This document shows positions 29,344 to 38,600 of a stretch of DNA of 64,000 nucleotides, in pieces. Each line of letters starts with the position of its first letter. Positions within the stretch are counted from its first letter, which is position 1. The notes below the pieces were generated by a model. It made no database searches. It was not told the DNA's origin and saw only the letters and a program-made list of their open reading frames with translations. Origin of the DNA: a virus; the IMG/VR virus record IMGVR_UViG_3300025151_000020, positions 29,311 to 93,310 of that record. The stretch is one strand, 5' to 3'. The position numbers and the translations under genes were made by a program.

Positions 29344-30939
29344 TCAACCACCCATACCTGCGACTATTATTCCTTCTTGGTATGGGATCAGGATTCTCTT
29401 TACTTCTTCTTCTAACTTTTGAATCTTAGAAGGGAGATCCACATTCTGCGTACCTTCTGGAAACATAGCAGTATAATCGTCAGTCATCATGATGTCCAAA
29501 GCAACTAACTTGGTACAAGCATCTTCTATTGCCTTGTCAAGATATCTTTCGCCATAAATATAGCATATCTTGAGGCTATGATTCTCAAAGAATGGATATT
29601 GATTGTTGAACATGATTGCACCATTGTCTTCCATTGACCACCAATCCTTTTGCCTTTGTTCATCGGTAGCATCACTATCAAACCTGGTTTGATATACTTC
29701 GGTGCTTGCAGATATGTTTGCTACGAAATCAGATGTCAAATCATCTGCAACCGTTATTGTGTTGCCACTTCTAGTGCATCTTGCCACTCGGATGGTAGTT
29801 CCTGTACCGTAGTAGTATAGACCATTTCCTTGAACAAACGCAGAGGCATCATCCAACACAAAACTACTGCCATTTACTGATGAAACTGTGGCATTTATTG
29901 TATTTGATAATCCAAATGTGAATGTACTGAGATTAGTAACTGCTATTGTTGTATCCTCTCCTTCATCGGTTGATCTCATACTACTGATTAGTACAACCCC
30001 ATCGCCCTCATCGCTATTAGCGGTAGCCAAGAACTCATGACTAACATTGAGGGCTTTGCTATCTTCAGTCATAGTTCCTATCTGAATAGCAGTTTTTCCT
30101 GTTGCATCGTCTTCATTGATTAGATTGCCAATTTGACTTGCAATAGTTTTGACTCCGAAATCCTTTGCCCATGTGGTAGCAGTAGTTCCACTTGTCAAAG
30201 TTGCAGTATGTCCTATGTTTGGACATAGGAATATTTTGTCTGTATTGTTGAATAGATGAGGATCACTAACAGTTAGTTCCACACGGGATGAGGCTAACTC
30301 ACGATAGTGATCCCCCTGCCATACACCCATTCGCAATATCCTTTGGATTGAACGGTTTCTAAGATATACTGCTCCAACATAATCAGTATAGTATCTTCTT
30401 CGGTATGGCTTGAATGTAGTAAAGTTTTGATATTCATCGGTGACAAGTCTTGGCCTCCATGCCATTCTAGTAATCTTGTCAATGTAATCCTGCCTTCTTT
30501 GGATTAGTAATTCAACTTGTGATTTGCTTATCCCTCTCTGCGAGGAGTTGGAAAGTATGGAACTAGGTTGAACATACGCACTATTGGATTTGGTATATGC
30601 CGTTCCAGGGTCAGTAGCTTTGAGGACAACACCTCCACTTGATCCTAACGATGCAACTCCTGTGAGAGTCAATGTACTGCCCAATGCATCCACATCATCA
30701 TAGACAGTAACCGAATCTCCACTTGCGAATCCCCATCTTCTGTAATCAGCTCCTGCTATTGGTATCTTGATTATAGTGACACCACTTTCAGTTGCCGTGC
30801 TAGTATCAGCAATGAGTTCTGTTGGTTTAGCATCGGGTAGTTGTAGGTAAGATTCAACCTTTGCAACAGTAGTATATACTAATTCGGAAGGATACAGAGG
30901 TTGGTCGGGTCTATGCCCTGGTGTGAATACTCGTGGCAT
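29344..30939 (-). CDS. Putative head-tail adaptor / neck protein
   Basis: 531 residues. The outer parts are adaptor-like: SKSQVELLIQRRQDYIDKIT near residue 135, then the end EDACTKLVALDIMM and SKIQKLEEEVKRILIPYQEG. These resemble gp6/gp15-type connector proteins, which are helical bundles bound under the portal. Beta-rich Ser/Thr insertions around residues 40-115 and 215-410 explain the unusual size (typical adaptors are 100-200 residues). A ribosome site GGGAGGATG lies just before the ATG at 30939. The gene lies between capsid decoration genes and the tail, as expected for an adaptor. Confidence 0.6.
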   Translation of the reverse strand: MPRVFTPGHRPDQPLYPSELVYTTVAKVESYLQLPDAKPTELIADTSTATESGVTIIKIPIAGADYRRWGFASGDSVTVYDDVDALGSTLTLTGVASLGSSGGVVLKATDPGTAYTKSNSAYVQPSSILSNSSQRGISKSQVELLIQRRQDYIDKITRMAWRPRLVTDEYQNFTTFKPYRRRYYTDYVGAVYLRNRSIQRILRMGVWQGDHYRELASSRVELTVSDPHLFNNTDKIFLCPNIGHTATLTSGTTATTWAKDFGVKTIASQIGNLINEDDATGKTAIQIGTMTEDSKALNVSHEFLATANSDEGDGVVLISSMRSTDEGEDTTIAVTNLSTFTFGLSNTINATVSSVNGSSFVLDDASAFVQGNGLYYYGTGTTIRVARCTRSGNTITVADDLTSDFVANISASTEVYQTRFDSDATDEQRQKDWWSMEDNGAIMFNNQYPFFENHSLKICYIYGERYLDKAIEDACTKLVALDIMMTDDYTAMFPEGTQNVDLPSKIQKLEEEVKRILIPYQEGIIVAGMGG

Positions 30940-30954
30940 TGCTATTCATCCTCC

Positions 30955-31257
30955 CTATCTCCCTAAATTGTAATCCATATCACACCCGCATCCCGCACAA
31001 CTTGGTGTCCAACAGAAATGGAGCAGACCGCACTCTTTGCATCGTGTGCCTGATCCAATGTTTTGAATGTCATATCTTTCTCTACCTCGAATCTTCACAC
31101 GGATAGTTTCGGCTTTGGCCAGGTTCTCCTTACTAAACGGAGAATCGTCTGTTTTTATTGACCCTTCGTTTGTAGCAATCTCTGCCATCCGTGTTTTACG
31201 GCGGCGTTCTATCGCATGGGCTTCTTCAAAGCAAATCTCGTCAAGTTCTAAGGCCAC
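30955..31257 (-). CDS. Small zinc-ribbon protein of the head-tail region
   Basis: 100 residues with a GTG start. Residues 1-60 are charged and helical (EEAHAIERRRKTRMAEIATNE). Residues 73-95 hold a Cys cluster with CKECG, then HFCW, then CAGCGC, a likely zinc ribbon. It lies between decoration genes and the adaptor. The specific role is unknown. Small zinc proteins are unusually common in this virus. Confidence 0.6.
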   Translation of the reverse strand: MALELDEICFEEAHAIERRRKTRMAEIATNEGSIKTDDSPFSKENLAKAETIRVKIRGRERYDIQNIGSGTRCKECGLLHFCWTPSCAGCGCDMDYNLGR

Positions 31258-31272
31258 ACGGCAAGCCCCCTA

Positions 31273-31584
31273 TCAGGCTCGCCCACCTGTAACTGTGACA
31301 TATGTTACGGTTGAAGAAAGGTTAGTTGCATTTGCGACCTCATCTAATGCCGCACTATCCGCTCCTGCTTCATACGCCAAAACCTTCTTGTTGGATCTAT
31401 CGTATTGGAATACATATCCTCCACTTACTTCAATCCCAACGGTTTCTATGTTTGATACATATGTCGTCAAGTCAAGTGCTTCTCCACCCGTTGGATACGA
31501 GCTATCAAATGTGATCTTCAGAGCAACAGTCAAGCGGTTGCCTGTTACGTTTGTTCTTCCCAATTGCTCTACTGTCAATGCCAT
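31273..31584 (-). CDS. Small structural protein, unknown
   Basis: 103 residues, with ATG and upstream GGGGAG. Beta-rich sequence (TGNRLTVALKITFDSS, VSGGYVFQYDRSNKKVLAYEAG, SSTVTYVTVTGGRA) of the type seen in capsid decoration or head-fibre proteins of marine phages. It sits downstream of the major capsid gene in a run of four similar small beta proteins. Decoration is the best guess, from context. Confidence 0.6.
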   Translation of the reverse strand: MALTVEQLGRTNVTGNRLTVALKITFDSSYPTGGEALDLTTYVSNIETVGIEVSGGYVFQYDRSNKKVLAYEAGADSAALDEVANATNLSSTVTYVTVTGGRA

Positions 31585-31624
31585 ACTGAACTCCCCTTTG
31601 GTTCAATCCTATTTAACTACTATT

Positions 31625-32152
31625 TTACTCATGAAGTATGACTATGCGGGCAGTTCCGCCCGAAAAAGTGCCATTAGAGGTCGCTAGGGTGAATCTTACC
31701 CTCCCACAGACCAATCCGTTCCATGCAGCGGGTTCGTCAATTGTTACGCCACCGACAGTAGCACTCGCAGGTGCGGTTACTGTGAAATGAAGACCACTCG
31801 TATTACCCCCATCTGCATTCATGTTCCCACCTTCTGATGTTTGGAAATTGTAAGGAACAGTTACTGCGGTCCTAACATCAAAGTTTGCAAGGGTGTCGCA
31901 GTAAGGATACTCAACTCCTTCGCTATCTTCAACATCCATAGTAATCTTCAATGAACCTGTTGTACCTGCATTTGCATTGCAAGTTAGCCTGGAACAATCT
32001 AATACGAGTCTTCCTATCTTGCCATTAAGATCCAAAGTTCCACTCAATGAGTTGGTGCTATCAGCAGTTAGAGTTAGCACTCTGCGGTTTGCACGAACAC
32101 GGCTCGCATATCGGCCTGATCCATCGTCAATGTCTGCGAATGAATCAGTCAA
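31625..32152 (-). CDS. Beta-rich structural protein (decoration or head fibre), unknown
   Basis: 175 residues. There is no ATG near the N-terminus, so the frame probably starts with the TTG at 32152, which overlaps the upstream stop (TTGA). The sequence is Thr/Ser/Gly-rich and beta-structured (TADSTNSLSGTLDLNGKIGRLVLDC, RVRFTLATSNGTFSGGTARIVIL), with three Cys in the core. The non-ATG start with overlap suggests translational coupling. It probably sits on the capsid surface. Confidence 0.55.
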   Translation of the reverse strand: MTDSFADIDDGSGRYASRVRANRRVLTLTADSTNSLSGTLDLNGKIGRLVLDCSRLTCNANAGTTGSLKITMDVEDSEGVEYPYCDTLANFDVRTAVTVPYNFQTSEGGNMNADGGNTSGLHFTVTAPASATVGGVTIDEPAAWNGLVCGRVRFTLATSNGTFSGGTARIVILHE

Positions 32153-32628
32153 GCACTAGCCCCCGTGATGTACTCACGGGCTAGGTCAGTCATGGATGCT
32201 TTGGTTGATCTGTTATTCACAGGCAATCCTTTCTCTGAACACCATGCCATCATTTGTGCCCGTGTTAATTGACTATCGAATCCGGCTGCAGCTAAGAGAA
32301 TATCCACATCAACTTCCTGGTCAGTTACGGCAGGAGTTGGTTCGGGTTCTTCTTCAACCACAGGTTCGGGTTCGGGTTCTGGTTCAACTACAACAGGTTC
32401 AGGCTCAGGAGTTATTGCTTTGAGCATCTTCTCTGCTTGGACATCATCGCTTCCGATAACTTTCCAGGCAGTTCCTCCATTCTCGATCAGGGGTATGATT
32501 TTGTTACGGATTATGTCTTGTGGAACGTCATCCCTAACCATGCCTCTTGAGAACCCAAGAACCTGGTGTCTGCCTACTGTGATCTCACAGTAAGGTCTTG
32601 CCCCAATGTATTGAAGGCTAAGAGCCAC
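32149..32628 (-). CDS. Capsid-region protein with Pro/Glu linker and SAP-like C-terminus
   Basis: 159 residues with a GTG start. It has three parts: a compact N-domain (residues 1-70, ARPYCEITVGRHQVLGFSRG), a rigid acidic linker of alternating Pro-Glu and Val (about residues 74-100), and a helical end at 110-155 (LTRAQMMAWCSEKGLPV, then ASMTDLAREY) with the helix-turn-helix spacing of a SAP-like module. Pro-Glu linkers hold domains apart, so this may project a C-terminal module from the capsid or act inside it. Confidence 0.6.
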   Translation of the reverse strand: MALSLQYIGARPYCEITVGRHQVLGFSRGMVRDDVPQDIIRNKIIPLIENGGTAWKVIGSDDVQAEKMLKAITPEPEPVVVEPEPEPEPVVEEEPEPTPAVTDQEVDVDILLAAAGFDSQLTRAQMMAWCSEKGLPVNNRSTKASMTDLAREYITGASA

Positions 32629-32641
32629 TTAAGCCACCGCC

Positions 32642-33019
32642 TCACCGATACAAGAATGTAATCCTAACCGTGTCGCCATCCTGACCAGCAGATGCTGGTG
32701 TCAGTTTTAGCAGGGTGTTGGTGGATACATTACCTGCAACCGTGAAAGCATTCCCGCCCGCAGTTGTTATGTTGTGTGCGGATAGAATACCGATCAATGC
32801 TGATCCTGTCACGGCATTTGATTCTAGGGCTAAGTCGTATGCGAAAGCTGCATCTCCATCTGTCACTACAACATCAACAGTTGCCATGCTGATTGTTCCT
32901 GTAACCGAATTGCTTCCCACAGGGCTTTGTAGCCATGATGTGTCCGACTCTCCAACACCACCCCATAGGCGGGAGTTGAAGACTACTGTTCCGTTTCCTG
33001 TTAGATTTGTGTTTGCCAT
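32642..33019 (-). CDS. Capsid decoration-like protein
   Basis: 125 residues immediately downstream of the major capsid gene, with AAGGTGA as ribosome site before the ATG. The protein is small, neutral and beta-rich (TGTISMATVDVVVTDGDAAFAY, NTLLKLTPASAGQDGDTVRITF). Size, composition and position match head decoration (stabilisation) proteins such as those of lambda-type phages. The similarity is architectural only. Confidence 0.6.
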   Translation of the reverse strand: MANTNLTGNGTVVFNSRLWGGVGESDTSWLQSPVGSNSVTGTISMATVDVVVTDGDAAFAYDLALESNAVTGSALIGILSAHNITTAGGNAFTVAGNVSTNTLLKLTPASAGQDGDTVRITFLYR

Positions 33020-33062
33020 ATCTTTGTCACCTTACCTTTTTTCTCCATTATTCTCCGTGCAT

Positions 33063-34220
33063 CTAAGCAGCGATATCCCTCACTTTCCCGTGTGCTCGGT
33101 AGAATAGTTGCCATAGTTCGCCCATTGTGTGGAACATACCCATCTGTCCTAGCCTGTTGATACCGAATGGATCTCCGGTTTCGATACCAGACTCGTGGTA
33201 TAGGGTTGGTTTTGCGGTGCAGAAGTAAATGTAATCGGAGTCTATGAAGTACATTCTTGATAGTTCTCCTGAATCTGCCTTAACATCCTTAGATGGAATG
33301 AGAGGTACGCCATTGTATGTTGCGACAACGAATCCGGCTTCCATACCTGGAACACCCTTAACGCCATTCACACCAGGAACAACTCTCTTCATCTCTGTAA
33401 ATCTCTGTTGTGGTTGCAATAGTTGCTGAACCTTCTCAAGAGTATCGTAGCCTGTTAGGATTACCTTTGGCTGACCTCCCTTCTCCCATACGCTTCTGAA
33501 CATTCCGTCAATGACATTCAGACTGAGAGCACGAGCTGCCCCTGCCGAACCTGCATCAACATTAGCATCATACCATTGTTGTGCTGACCCAACACTTCTT
33601 GTGATGTTGTACTGATTGTGATCTGCTGCTGCTGATACGAAATCAGTTGCAGTTTCAACGAAGGAAGAAGATAGACACCTGTCAAGGGATTCGAAATCAT
33701 TCCCTGCGGTAGTATCAACATCTTCTAAGAGCATGACGTTGATGTGCTCTGCGTGGTGCTTTGCCATCTCCATCTTCATTACTGCCCTTGCATCTCCAAG
33801 ACCGTCATCTTTGTCGGCTAGGAACATTGCAGTTTCGCTGAGATCAAATGTGTGAGCCACAGTCTTTGGCTTTGTGCTGACCTCTGCGAAAGTAGGCTTG
33901 GTAGTTTCTGGTAGAGTTCCGTTCTCAGGAAGACCGCCACCCTTTGTCCTGTCCGGCTTATCGGTGACGACTCTCCAACCACTCTTCTCCCAGGGTTTCT
34001 TTGGCAGAATTGAGAAGGCGTTGAACTCCTGGTTGAGTTGCGACCACACCTTTCGGCCAAATATTGCCTGATAAGTTCCGGTTGTACTGCTAACCAAAGG
34101 CGAATCGGCCTTTAGCAAGTCAGTTCCAGAGTATGCCCATGCGTTAGCACCAGCACCTGCACCGTAGTACAGTCTTTCCATGTCTTCAATTGTTCTAATG
34201 TATCCTTTTGATCCACTCAT
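33063..34220 (-). CDS. HK97-fold major capsid protein
   Basis: 385 residues, directly after the protease-scaffold gene. Features consistent with HK97 capsid proteins are the helical start (RTIEDMERLYYG), the spine region with PETTKPTFAEVSTKPKTVAHTFDLSETAM, the P-domain and A-loop part VILTGYDTLEKVQQLLQPQQRF, and GVPLIPSKDV followed by YFIDSDYIYFCTAKP near the end. It makes the icosahedral shell. The N-terminus is short, with no delta domain, because the scaffold function is fused to the protease. A ribosome site AAGGAAGTGA precedes the ATG. Confidence 0.88.
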   Translation of the reverse strand: MSGSKGYIRTIEDMERLYYGAGAGANAWAYSGTDLLKADSPLVSSTTGTYQAIFGRKVWSQLNQEFNAFSILPKKPWEKSGWRVVTDKPDRTKGGGLPENGTLPETTKPTFAEVSTKPKTVAHTFDLSETAMFLADKDDGLGDARAVMKMEMAKHHAEHINVMLLEDVDTTAGNDFESLDRCLSSSFVETATDFVSAAADHNQYNITRSVGSAQQWYDANVDAGSAGAARALSLNVIDGMFRSVWEKGGQPKVILTGYDTLEKVQQLLQPQQRFTEMKRVVPGVNGVKGVPGMEAGFVVATYNGVPLIPSKDVKADSGELSRMYFIDSDYIYFCTAKPTLYHESGIETGDPFGINRLGQMGMFHTMGELWQLFYRAHGKVRDIAA

Positions 34221-34257
34221 TTTTTCACTTCCTTTATCTCCATGTCACCCAAGACGA

Positions 34258-35640
34258 TTACTCGCCTGTTAGTGCCCTCCTTGCTAGTTGCTCGGTAGCC
34301 CTCCAGGACTCAAGGTCGCTGCCCATAGCTGCGAACTCTTCATTGGTTGGTACACGAATATCTGTTGTTGGAACTGCGGATGCAGATTTCTGAATCTCTG
34401 TGTTCTCAGAGCGTAGTCCTGCAATCTCTGCTTGTAGTGCAGCGATTTGGCCACCGAAATCATTAGCCTTGTTAATCTCAAGAGCCTTAGCGGTTTCTGC
34501 CTCGTAGCGGGCTTCCCACTCTGCCTTTACGAGAGCCTTCATGCCTTCCTCATCTCTAAGGGATGCGTATGCTCTGTATCCACGCTCTAGTCCTTCAGGA
34601 GTAATCGATCCAGGGGATTTGATGACATTTTTGTTGCCGGATGGCTCGTTGTATGCCATGTTGCCAACTCCTGGTTGCTTGATAACATACTTGTTACCGC
34701 CAGGTGCAGCTAGTGCAGGGTATGTGACTTCCGTTGCATCTTCTCCTGCACCGATCTCGTCACCCATTCCTCTGTGAGAGTATCCACCCTGTCCATCTAC
34801 ACCGACCATGTAAGCCTTCTCAAGACCGAAGTGAGTTCGTAGTCCATCCAAATCCACACCTGCTTCGTGTGCGAACTTCTCAAGAGTATCTATGTATTGT
34901 AGAGCATCAGAGGTGGATTTCTCCATCTCTTTGTCTTCATTGTACATTTTCTCATCATCGGCTTTCATATCGCCTTTCATGTCGCCTTTCTCGTCTTTCT
35001 TATCAATAGCTTTCAGTATTCCGCTTAGGCTATCTCTTATCTCTTCCAATGCTTCGCTGTTGGTCATTTTTGTCACTTCCGTTTCATCCATTTTGAGGAT
35101 TGTATATCCCGCCTCTGGGTTGATGCCCTTCTTACAAAGGGTAATTTCATGCAACTCAAGGTCGGTAATCTCACGGTGGTTGCCATGCTCAGGGGTGTGT
35201 TTGCTTACCCTGAACAATGCTTGTCCACCTATTGAAAAGGCACGAAGATCTCCATCTCGTACCTGCTTTTGCACTTCTCGTGCCTTCTGTATGTCACTTC
35301 TTATTTTACATACAACAAAGAGGCCGTGATCATCCACTTCGGATTTCCACAATCGGCCTTGTGAATCTGAGTAGGAATCAACTACTTCTCCTACCTGGAT
35401 ACCGCTATGTGCTAACTGAACATTTCGGTATGCTTTGTTTTCCATGAACTTGCCAAACGCTTTCTTTAGTGCGGCAGTTGGGATTCTATCTCCTTGCTTA
35501 TCCACCATATCCACGCTTGCATATCCTGCAACATAGAGATCACTACCTATGTCTTCTTTGATTAGGAAATCTGAGCCAAAGGCTGACCATCCTATCGAAG
35601 GTTGTAGCATCTCTGCGTTTGCCATTGTCCTATACAACAT
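34258..35640 (-). CDS. Prohead protease fused to scaffold
   Basis: 460 residues. Residues 30-190 form an S78/U35-type prohead protease: VQLAHSGIQVGEV carries the catalytic His (78), DLRAFSIGG the Ser (136), and LELHEITLCKKGINPEA follows with the acidic residue of the triad. Residues 195-460 are highly charged and helical (EALEEIRDSLSGILKAIDKKDEK, ALQAEIAGLRSENTEIQKS), matching a scaffold. The scaffold guides shell assembly and is then digested. The ATG at 35640 (MLYRTM) is used here. A second ATG at 35625 (MANAEML) is possible and is spaced well from a TATA-like box. Confidence 0.85.
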   Translation of the reverse strand: MLYRTMANAEMLQPSIGWSAFGSDFLIKEDIGSDLYVAGYASVDMVDKQGDRIPTAALKKAFGKFMENKAYRNVQLAHSGIQVGEVVDSYSDSQGRLWKSEVDDHGLFVVCKIRSDIQKAREVQKQVRDGDLRAFSIGGQALFRVSKHTPEHGNHREITDLELHEITLCKKGINPEAGYTILKMDETEVTKMTNSEALEEIRDSLSGILKAIDKKDEKGDMKGDMKADDEKMYNEDKEMEKSTSDALQYIDTLEKFAHEAGVDLDGLRTHFGLEKAYMVGVDGQGGYSHRGMGDEIGAGEDATEVTYPALAAPGGNKYVIKQPGVGNMAYNEPSGNKNVIKSPGSITPEGLERGYRAYASLRDEEGMKALVKAEWEARYEAETAKALEINKANDFGGQIAALQAEIAGLRSENTEIQKSASAVPTTDIRVPTNEEFAAMGSDLESWRATEQLARRALTGE

Positions 35641-35650
35641 TCAACAATAG

Positions 35651-35656
35651 TATATG
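35651..35656 (-). promoter_or_regulatory. TATA-like element before the protease-capsid genes
   Basis: The minus strand reads TTCATATACTATTG here, in a 44-base intergenic gap. Its distance of about 27 bases to the ATG at 35625 would suit an archaeal leaderless transcript. This is a single weak match, useful only as a hint. Confidence 0.25.
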
Positions 35657-35658
35657 AA

Positions 35659-35680
35659 TGACAACATGACAGGGCTGACA
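35659..35680 (+). promoter_or_regulatory. Triple TGACA array (candidate operator)
   Basis: Read on the plus strand, TGACA occurs at 35659, 35667 and 35676. The last two are separated as TGACAgggcTGACA, the same TGACA-N4-TGACA spacing found on the minus strand at 56044-56066 and 57675-57697. It fills the gap before the protease-scaffold and capsid genes. The orientation relative to the gene is opposite to the other two sites, which lowers certainty. Confidence 0.4.
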
Positions 35681-35684
35681 GGAT

Positions 35685-38600
35685 TTAGAGAGCGTCATCA
35701 TGACGAAGGGCTGGCAGTACATCGTTTTCCTCTTCTTCGTGATTTTTATCTTTCTTGGGGAAGCGTACAACCGCCCTACCATCTTGAATGTCCAATGTAG
35801 CCTCTCCATTCTCAGTATCAAAAATCATACTCATTGGTCTGAATCCACCGCTTGGATCGGGTTCAATGTTCTTTCTTTTTGGATTGCCAAAGGTAGTATT
35901 CTCTTCATCAGTAATTTCAGTAGGTCCTGTTGGTGCGGTGATATCTGCTTGCATACCAGACCATGCCCCTCCATCTGAGGATGCTTGATTCATTCGAGGA
36001 AACGCAAACTTCTCTGCTATATCATCGTCAATTGCCTCATTGAGTGTCCATTTTCCATCATCTGTTCGCTCAATGCCATATTCTTCTGCATACTTGTCAA
36101 GAAGTTTTTCAGTCATGCCATCCACACTAGCAATTAGTTCCTTACTATTCATTGACACTTCTTTGTTCATGATTACCTTTCTAGCCCTACGCATGATGCT
36201 AGTTATGCTATCCTCATCGTTTCTTTCTTCTGTTGTATTTACTTCTGGTGCTTTATCCAACGATTTTCTAAAGATTGGTCTTTTACGGTAAGAAGGTATA
36301 GCCTGATCGGGTAATCCAATGTACTGTGCAGCTACCGGACTCCATATCTCAAATTGAGTTTCTGCCTGTTTAACCAAATGAGGAAGCCCCTCATAACCTG
36401 CAACATAAACTCCCTTTTCATCAGAGTCTAGTTTTACGATGACGGGATTGTATATGCCAGGATATTCCAACACTATGTTTGAGTTTCTTGTACTCATTTC
36501 GGGGAGAGGGGGCAATGGTATATTCTTGCTGATGGTGTCTTGAGGGTACAATATCCATTTCGGATGAACTTCTTTACCTTTGATGAATGTGGATTTTGAA
36601 TCTCTGATAAGCAAATCAGTCCTATCTAAGTTAGCGATTGCCTTTGCCAAACCATCCATATCTGCATTTACGCATGAATTAGGAGCAGGGAACTCAACAT
36701 GATCGGTTGTAGTGTATAGAGTCCTCAATGCATCAACCCTATCTGAAAGCGGTTCTTGACTCATATCAACATCTTTGTGCAGTAGCAAATCAACAACTGT
36801 AAGCACCTTGCCTTTGATGTATCCATCAAACACAACATCTCCAGGTACGGTATCCTTGAGTGACTTCTTTACTTCTCCTGGAAGACTCAATGGCTCAACA
36901 CTCTTGCCTTTCTTCTTGACTAACACTCTCTTGCCTTTGGGTTTTTTCTGCACAATCCAATCACCGCTAAATCCTTTGAGTGTGTCCATGTGATCCAAAT
37001 CTCTTATCACATGGGCAGGTTCAATCATGCTTTCAAAAACACCCGTTGGTTCGTAATCTTCTGATTTGTGCAAATAAGATGTCATGTGTCTGAATCCTTG
37101 CCTATTGCTAGAAAGTGCGTTTATCTCTCTGTTCTTTGGAAGGATTTGCTTGTTTGCAAAACTTGGGTCTATTGCACTAACTAATCCTGCATGAGGAGTT
37201 CTCTGTAAGATATTGAATGGAGTTTCTTTGTTATCGAAAACTATACTGTTATTTGCATCATCCCATTTGTAAGTCAGAGTAGCGGGCATTTCATGACCCC
37301 ATGCATCTGTATTGCCCGAATTGAATAAAGGAGCAATTACAGATTCCGATTTTGGAGATACAGGACCAAAGCCACCAATCTTAGATGTTATACGACCAGA
37401 TGTTGCATCGGGGATCATATATTCATTTTGAATTACATTCTCTCCTCTCATCAATAAGTGATTTGCCGCAGATGCAAGTTGCCCGATATTGCCTCTTGCA
37501 ATTGTGTTAGCATTTACATCTCCATTCACAGGAGTAAATATCTCTGGTCCGAATTGTTGGATTGCCTGTCCTGCCAACATGGACATTGCCGTTTTCATTG
37601 CATCGTCACTATGATTGGCATGGCGATTGTGCAAATCATAGTATGTACGATTAGAATTAGGGTGTTGTTCTCGCAATCTACCCACCTTTGGATTGCCCAA
37701 TTCTGTAACCTTCATCAAATCGTCACCGAACCTACTCATGAGTAATGCTTCAGTAGGAATTACCATTCTTGCAGTTGCTTCATTGATTTCCGATGGATGC
37801 AGGTGATTGTGCATAGAAGCGTGTGTCCAATTGGATCTCCTTCTTTCATAATCCATATCTCCTGTTGAAAGCGAAGATAATGCAGATGCAAGATGTGGTG
37901 CGTCATTGTTTGCTTTGGGGAAGTGAGAACCTGCTAACATATGAGGTCCGTCTATCTGTACTCCATCCAACAAGAAGTCAGATAGCCATCCGTTGTTGAA
38001 AACATTCGGATATGTTTGATTCATTATGGATTTCAATGAGTTAGAGCTACGACCAACACCTCCATGAAATTGGTATGGTTTCCACCAATGATAGTTATGA
38101 CCAGGCTCATCATTGAGATATGGGCTGATAAGTTGAGCATTTGGCATATCCATAGGTGCAGAAACAGTAGGTCCTGATCTATCACTTGGCCTTTGCCACC
38201 ATGCAGACAACGGAGTGAATCTATCTCTCCAATTCCTTAGATATCTATCCCATCTAACTCCTGTCTTTTCTTGAAACTTGTTTAGAAGCGTTTTTGCTTC
38301 GGGGCTATCGTATGCAGGAGTGGTGCTTAATTCCTGTAATATGTTATAGAATCTTTCAGCCTCTCCTTCACTATGCCATTCTAATCCAAACAAAAAGGGA
38401 AGCAAACCAAATTGATTAGCGAGATATTCTCTTTTCTTTGATTCCCAATCTTCATCTGCCCCATAATCTCTGTTTAGGTCTTTGTTGTACAAATCAAGCA
38501 TAGATGTCTTTGGATCTCCGTATAGCATTGCATCTTCCTTTGAAAGACGCATCGCCCTCTCTCCATCCTTATGTGTTTGAGCGTAATTCTTGACATAATC

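Noticed and set aside
31067-31687. 206-codon plus-strand open frame
   Set aside because: It crosses several minus-strand genes with clear domains and coupled starts. Its protein is Ser/Leu-rich shadow-like sequence without a ribosome site.
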